A stretch of 8,273 nt of DNA, taken from assembly GCA_902482615.1 (NCBI GenBank), contig CABTAA010000063.1, positions 1 through 8,273 of the forward strand, in the 5' to 3' direction. The notes beneath the pieces were generated by a model that saw only the letters and a program-made list of their open reading frames with translations, ran no database searches and had not been told where the DNA came from. A program made the translations under genes and the position numbers. Source of the stretch: an uncultured Collinsella sp. Its GTDB lineage: Bacteria > Actinomycetota > Coriobacteriia > Coriobacteriales > Coriobacteriaceae. Shown here in pieces: positions 4,745 through 8,273 of this stretch (within the stretch, counting starts at the first letter, position 1; the number at the start of each line of letters is the position of its first letter).

Positions 4745-5980
4745 CTAGTAGTTAGCTTCGTAGCCGTTGCCGTCGCCGGTGGGCTCTTCGTAGTAGTCCG
4801 AATCGCTCGAATCGCCTGAGTCATCGGAATCGTCAGAGCTGACCGATGAAGTTGCGGTACCGTTTGCGTAGTCGTCAGACGTGTTGTTGTTCAGGTCGCC
4901 GATCGTAGAACTGGAACCGTCGGAAAGACCCATGGTGTTGGGACCCTTGGGATCCTTGCCGGCATCGACGCGCTCCATCATTTCCTTGAGCTCGTCCTCG
5001 TAGACAAAGACGTAGCTCACACCGTCGATCATGGTGCTGTCGTCGGCGTACGAGGGCAGGTTGGCCGAGTAGATACCGTCGACATCCATACCGCGCATGG
5101 CGTTGACCGTAGCCACGATATCCTGAACGCTCATATCGGTTACGAGCATATCGGACAGCGAATTAACCAGGCCAAAGATCTTCGTGGCATCGAAGTTATT
5201 GAGAATCTGGTTGGCAAGGGCGCCAAGCACCTGACGCTGGTGGCGCATGCGCGTGTAATCGCCGTCGGCATAGGTGTAGCGGCAGCGGGCATAGGTAAGG
5301 GCGGTGGCACCGTCCATATGCTGCTGGCCAGCGGTAATCTTAATATCCAGGTGCTCGGGGTCGTCAACATCATCGGTTGCGTTAATGTCGATACCGCCAA
5401 CCGAATCAATCAGCGCCTGCATACCGTCGAAGCTGACCTCGGCATAGTGGGAAATCTGAACACCACACAGCTCGTTGACCGCCTCGACCATGGCCTCGGC
5501 GCCGCCAACGGTATGGCAGGCGTTGATCTTCATGGTCTCGCCCTTGTACTCGACCTTGGTGTCGCGCGGAACGGAAATGAGCGTCGCCTGCTTTTGCGTG
5601 GGGTCGATGCGTGCCAGGATAATCGAGTCGGCACGATACGTATCCTCGCCCGGACGGCCGTCGGTGCCAAGAAGCAGCACGTAGAACGGATCCTTTGCCT
5701 CATCGGTGTCAACCAGAACCCGACGCAGATTGTCGGTAATGACATTAGAATCGCCGAGCTTGCCCATAATGGTGGCAAACCACAGGCCGGCAGCGGTAGT
5801 GGCACTCAGCAGCACGCCAAGCACGACAATGAGCGCGACGTGACGAATCGTGTGGCTACGACGACGTTGACGAGCGCGCTCGGAATAGCGAGCCACGTTA
5901 TCGCGACTGTAGATCTTGGCCTGCGCGCCAGTTGAGGGTCTTCGGGCGGTGGTATCCGCGAGGGGCTTTTTATTAAACAT
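4745..5980 (-). CDS. LytR-CpsA-Psr (LCP) family glycopolymer transferase
   Basis: A membrane-anchored extracellular enzyme of the family that transfers lipid-linked glycopolymers (teichoic-acid-like or capsular) onto peptidoglycan. It has 411 residues from the ATG at 5978-5980. A TTG six bases upstream is rejected because it abuts the AGG of the ribosome site. The order is: a short basic cytoplasmic segment (RARQRRRSHTIRH, about 36-47); one transmembrane helix (about 48-70); an LCP domain (about 98-265) with LLLGTDGR, RADSI, ISVPRDT, KINACHTVGG and YARCRYTYADGDYTRMRHQRQ, which contain the family's conserved Asp and Arg residues for pyrophosphate and metal; and a Ser/Asp/Gly-rich low-complexity tail (about 352-411), very acidic. 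It follows murA by 12 bases, so it is co-transcribed with a peptidoglycan gene, in keeping with an envelope role. Confidence 0.93.
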   Translation of the reverse strand: MFNKKPLADTTARRPSTGAQAKIYSRDNVARYSERARQRRRSHTIRHVALIVVLGVLLSATTAAGLWFATIMGKLGDSNVITDNLRRVLVDTDEAKDPFYVLLLGTDGRPGEDTYRADSIILARIDPTQKQATLISVPRDTKVEYKGETMKINACHTVGGAEAMVEAVNELCGVQISHYAEVSFDGMQALIDSVGGIDINATDDVDDPEHLDIKITAGQQHMDGATALTYARCRYTYADGDYTRMRHQRQVLGALANQILNNFDATKIFGLVNSLSDMLVTDMSVQDIVATVNAMRGMDVDGIYSANLPSYADDSTMIDGVSYVFVYEDELKEMMERVDAGKDPKGPNTMGLSDGSSSTIGDLNNNTSDDYANGTATSSVSSDDSDDSGDSSDSDYYEEPTGDGNGYEANY

Positions 5981-5992
5981 AGGCAACCTGTA

Positions 5993-7276
5993 TTAGTAGA
6001 TGACGGGATCGGGGACGGTAGCATGCTCGACATGCGCGCCGAGCGCCTGCAGCTTTTCAACAAACTGCTCGTAGCCGCGCTTGATGTGATGGATGGCCGA
6101 AACCTCGGTCGTCCCGTCGGCGATCAAGCCCGCTACGACGAGGGCCGCTCCGCCGCGCAGATCGGGCGAGGTAACCTGTGCACCCGAGAAGCCCTTGACG
6201 CCATGAATCATGGCATGATGGCTCTCGATACGAATGTCGGCACCCATGCGCACCAGCTCAGAGGCAAACATAAAGCGATTCTCGAAGATGTTTTCGGTAA
6301 TAACGGAACTGCCGTCGGCAAGGGCGGAGAGCACCATAATCTGCGCCTGCATGTCGGTCGGGAAACCGGGGAACGGAAGCGTCTGGATGTCGACCGGCTT
6401 GATACGCTCGGCACGGTTCACATGAACGCCATCCTCGACGCGCTCGCAGTCGATACCCATGAGTTCCATCTTCTTGAGCACCATGCCCAAGTGAATGGGG
6501 CAAAAGCCCGTGACATCGACACCGCGATCGTCGGCCATCAACGCACCGGCAACGATAAAGGTACCGGCCTCGATGCGGTCGCCCACCACGCGATGGGTAA
6601 CGGGATGGAGCTCTTCCACGCCTTCGATAGTCACGACGGGCGTACCGGCGCCAACAATCTTGGCGCCCATCTCGTTGAGCATGTTAGCGAGATCGACGAT
6701 CTCGGGCTCGCGGGCGGCATTATCGATAACCGTGGTGCCCTGTGCGCGCACAGAGGCCATGATGAGGTTCTCGGTCGCACCGACGCTGGCGAACTCGAGC
6801 GTGACGGTGGTACCGCGCAGACCTTGGGGCGCATTAGCGTTGATGTAACCGTGGGCGGTATCGAACTCAACGCCCAGGGCCTCAAGACCAAGAATGTGCA
6901 TATCGATCTTGCGAGCACCCAGGTTGCAGCCGCCCGGCATGGCAATTTTGGCGCGATGGAAGCGGCCCAGCAGGGGTCCCATGACGGCGGTGGAAGCGCG
7001 CATCTTGGCAACGAGCTCGTAGGGGGCCTCCCATGAATCGACCTGAGAGGTATCAATCTCGAGCGTGTGCTCGTCGAGAACATCGATCGTAGCGCCCATG
7101 CCTTTGAGCACCTTGCCCATCACGTGGACATCGGAAATATCGGGCACGTTCTGCAGCGTCGTCTTGCCCGGCGCCAGAAGCGTTGCCGCCATGAGTTTGA
7201 GCGCGGAGTTCTTGGCGCCCGAAACGGGCACGGAGCCTCCGATGGCGTGGCCACCCTCAACGCGGATAATATCCAA
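5993..7276 (-). CDS. murA: UDP-N-acetylglucosamine 1-carboxyvinyltransferase
   Basis: It transfers enolpyruvate from PEP to UDP-GlcNAc, the first committed step of peptidoglycan synthesis, in the cytosol. The 427 residues fit the family (about 420). Seen: KNSALK (22-27, with the conserved Lys22 and Asn23); the active-site loop PGGCNLGAR (114-122) with catalytic Cys117; FPGFPTDMQAQ, whose Asp corresponds to the general base; ENIFENRF; and RGGAALVVAGL with the conserved Arg. The start is a TTG (7274-7276) behind AAAGGG, six bases away; no nearby in-frame ATG fits the N-terminus. It lies downstream of atpC across a terminator-like hairpin and 12 bases upstream of the LCP gene. Cys117 rather than Asp predicts that the enzyme can be alkylated by fosfomycin. 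Confidence 0.97.
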   Translation of the reverse strand: MDIIRVEGGHAIGGSVPVSGAKNSALKLMAATLLAPGKTTLQNVPDISDVHVMGKVLKGMGATIDVLDEHTLEIDTSQVDSWEAPYELVAKMRASTAVMGPLLGRFHRAKIAMPGGCNLGARKIDMHILGLEALGVEFDTAHGYINANAPQGLRGTTVTLEFASVGATENLIMASVRAQGTTVIDNAAREPEIVDLANMLNEMGAKIVGAGTPVVTIEGVEELHPVTHRVVGDRIEAGTFIVAGALMADDRGVDVTGFCPIHLGMVLKKMELMGIDCERVEDGVHVNRAERIKPVDIQTLPFPGFPTDMQAQIMVLSALADGSSVITENIFENRFMFASELVRMGADIRIESHHAMIHGVKGFSGAQVTSPDLRGGAALVVAGLIADGTTEVSAIHHIKRGYEQFVEKLQALGAHVEHATVPDPVIY

Positions 7277-7289
7277 GGTCTACCCTTTC

Positions 7290-7328
7290 AAAAAGCATGC
7301 CCGGGGTGGCTGGGCCATCCCGGGCATG
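7290..7328 (-). terminator. terminator or attenuator hairpin between atpC and murA
   Basis: CATGCCCGGG (7296-7305) and CCCGGGCATG (7319-7328) form a perfect 10-bp stem. It extends by four pairs, one a G-U, to a CTGGG loop. On the minus strand it is followed by C and five T residues (7294-7290). It ends the atp operon in part or in full, about 37 bases after the atpC stop. The murA ribosome site begins only two bases after the T-run, so it also sits in the murA leader if transcription reads through. Confidence 0.8.
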
Positions 7329-7364
7329 ATGTGTTCGCAAATGGTCGAACGCTAAATCGTTTGA

Positions 7365-7757
7365 CTATTGGGCAAGCTTGAGCTTACACCATGCGATTTC
7401 ATTATAGAGGTAGGCGCGGCGTGCATCATCCTCCGACAAATTACCCAGCTTCTCTTCAAAACCTTGAATATCAGCTTTAAGCTTGTCGGCATCGACGGTC
7501 GCCAAATCGCAAGCGCGCTCGGCGAGAACGGTCACGACATCGTCCGCAACCTGGGCATAGCCGCCGGCCACGGCAAACGTGTGGTCGACAGTGCCCATGG
7601 CCTTATCGGAAACGCGAACGTAACCGCGGTCGATCGTGCAGATCTCGCTGGAGTGAGCAGGCAGAACGCCAAACTCGCCATCCGTGGACGGAATCGACAC
7701 AAACGCAGCGTCGCCCTCATAGGCGCAGCTCACGGGGCACACGATGCGGATACGCAT
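7365..7757 (-). CDS. atpC: F1F0 ATP synthase subunit epsilon
   Basis: The small central-stalk subunit, which contacts gamma and the c-ring and can inhibit ATP hydrolysis through its C-terminal helices. The 130 residues fit the family. The N-terminal beta-sandwich shows DGEFGVLPAHS (26-36), FAVAGGYAQV (about 61-70) and VLAERA (77-82). The C-terminal part from about residue 88 is a charged helical hairpin (DADKLKADIQGFEEKL, then EDDARRAYLYNEIAW). The ATG start lies three bases after the atpD stop, and GGAG of its ribosome site overlaps the end of atpD, so the two are translationally coupled. Together with the truncated atpD it forms the end of an atp operon whose other genes are outside the window. 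Confidence 0.95.
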   Translation of the reverse strand: MRIRIVCPVSCAYEGDAAFVSIPSTDGEFGVLPAHSSEICTIDRGYVRVSDKAMGTVDHTFAVAGGYAQVADDVVTVLAERACDLATVDADKLKADIQGFEEKLGNLSEDDARRAYLYNEIAWCKLKLAQ

Positions 7758-7760
7758 AAC

Positions 7761-8273
7761 CTACTTCTCCCCCATCTTGCGGGCGCGCTCGCGCACGTCC
7801 TCAATCGTGGAAGCATAGCGGAAAGCCTGCTCGGGCAGGTCATCGGCCTTGCCGTCGACAATCTCGGCAAAAGAGCGGACGGTATCCTCGACGCGGACGT
7901 AGACACCGGGGTTGCCGGTGAACTTCTCGGCGACGTGGAAGGACTGCGAGAGGAACTGCTGAATCTTACGGGCACGGTTGACCGTAAGGCGCTGCTCCTC
8001 GGACAGCTCGTCCATACCCAGAATGGCGATGATGTCCTGAAGGTCGGAGTACTCCTGCAGGAGCTCCTGGACCTTGACAGCGACACGGTAGTGCTCCTCG
8101 CCGACGATCGAGGGATCGAGAGCGTCGGAGGAAGACGCGAGCGGGTCGATAGCCGGGAACAGGCCGAGCGACGAAATGCTACGCGAAAGAACCGTGGTGG
8201 CATCGAGGTGCGTAAACGTCGTGGCAGGCGCCGGGTCGGTCAGGTCGTCTGCGGGGACGTAGACAGCCTGGAC
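7761..8273 (-). CDS. atpD: F1F0 ATP synthase subunit beta, C-terminal part (5' end outside window)
   Basis: The 170 C-terminal residues of the catalytic F1 beta subunit; the frame is open to the right edge, where the gene is cut. The sequence enters at VQAVYVPADDLTDPAPATTF, the conserved stretch after the nucleotide-binding core that carries Walker B, and continues with HLDATTVLSRSI, LGLFPAIDPL and the C-terminal helical domain. The lever motif that touches gamma and epsilon reads DELSEEQ, against DELSEED in many species. A nearby Met (of MDELSEE) gives an 84-residue internal frame, which is not a separate gene. The P-loop and catalytic Glu lie beyond the edge. TAG stop at 7761-7763, directly before atpC. 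Confidence 0.97.
   Translation of the reverse strand, partial: VQAVYVPADDLTDPAPATTFTHLDATTVLSRSISSLGLFPAIDPLASSSDALDPSIVGEEHYRVAVKVQELLQEYSDLQDIIAILGMDELSEEQRLTVNRARKIQQFLSQSFHVAEKFTGNPGVYVRVEDTVRSFAEIVDGKADDLPEQAFRYASTIEDVRERARKMGEK

Noticed and set aside
4402..4755. 117-codon plus-strand frame after pepT
   Set aside because: It overlaps the pepT stop and terminator, crosses three hairpins, and has no plausible start signal.
5240..5935. 231-codon plus-strand frame within the LCP gene
   Set aside because: Shadow frame; the minus strand encodes a clear LCP domain with a transmembrane helix.
6023..7036. 337-codon plus-strand frame within murA
   Set aside because: Shadow of murA in a high-GC gene; His- and Gly-rich translation without family resemblance.
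7761..8015. Separate 84-residue gene starting at MDELSEE
   Set aside because: It is in frame with the upstream beta-subunit sequence that runs to the window edge; it is the C-terminal end of atpD.

Overview
The window looks like a core-genome segment of a high-GC, anaerobe-like actinobacterium, most plausibly of the class Coriobacteriia (Collinsella-like). That is an inference from codon composition, the order atpD-atpC-murA-LCP gene, and the type of the DtxR-family regulator. No ribosomal RNA or other decisive marker is present. Six of the seven genes are complete, the atpD fragment runs off the right edge, and all but pepT are on the minus strand.

Right half (4745-8273, minus strand, read right to left): the 3' end of atpD (F1 beta), atpC (F1 epsilon), murA (first committed step of peptidoglycan synthesis) and a LytR-CpsA-Psr (LCP) glycopolymer transferase. 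A hairpin followed by five U residues lies between atpC and the murA ribosome binding site. It probably ends the ATP synthase operon, or acts as a partial terminator, so murA-LCP looks like a two-gene envelope unit.

Middle (2606-4474): a divergent pair. A DtxR/MntR-family metalloregulator and a zinc-thiolate homocysteine S-methyltransferase form a tightly coupled minus-strand operon. The tripeptidase gene pepT runs the other way. A perfect 18-bp dyad lies between the two putative promoters and is the best candidate for a shared operator. Intrinsic terminators close pepT (+) and the methyltransferase gene (-).

Left part (1-1680): a phosphoglucomutase/phosphomannomutase on the minus strand, with its own intergenic upstream region and an unassigned left edge.

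The gene-free stretch 4410-4744 is not empty. It holds the pepT terminator, a degenerate direct/inverted repeat block, a roughly 97-bp imperfect long hairpin, and a 12-bp hairpin abutting the LCP stop codon. Together these look like a small non-coding dispersed element. Six TATATA hexamers lie in the first 2.6 kb and none in the rest, which is the other unexplained pattern. I see no CRISPR array, tRNA, rRNA, insertion-sequence transposase, phage gene or obvious defence system. Most of the coding content is ordinary housekeeping, and the worthwhile signals are in the non-coding DNA and at the metalloregulator locus.
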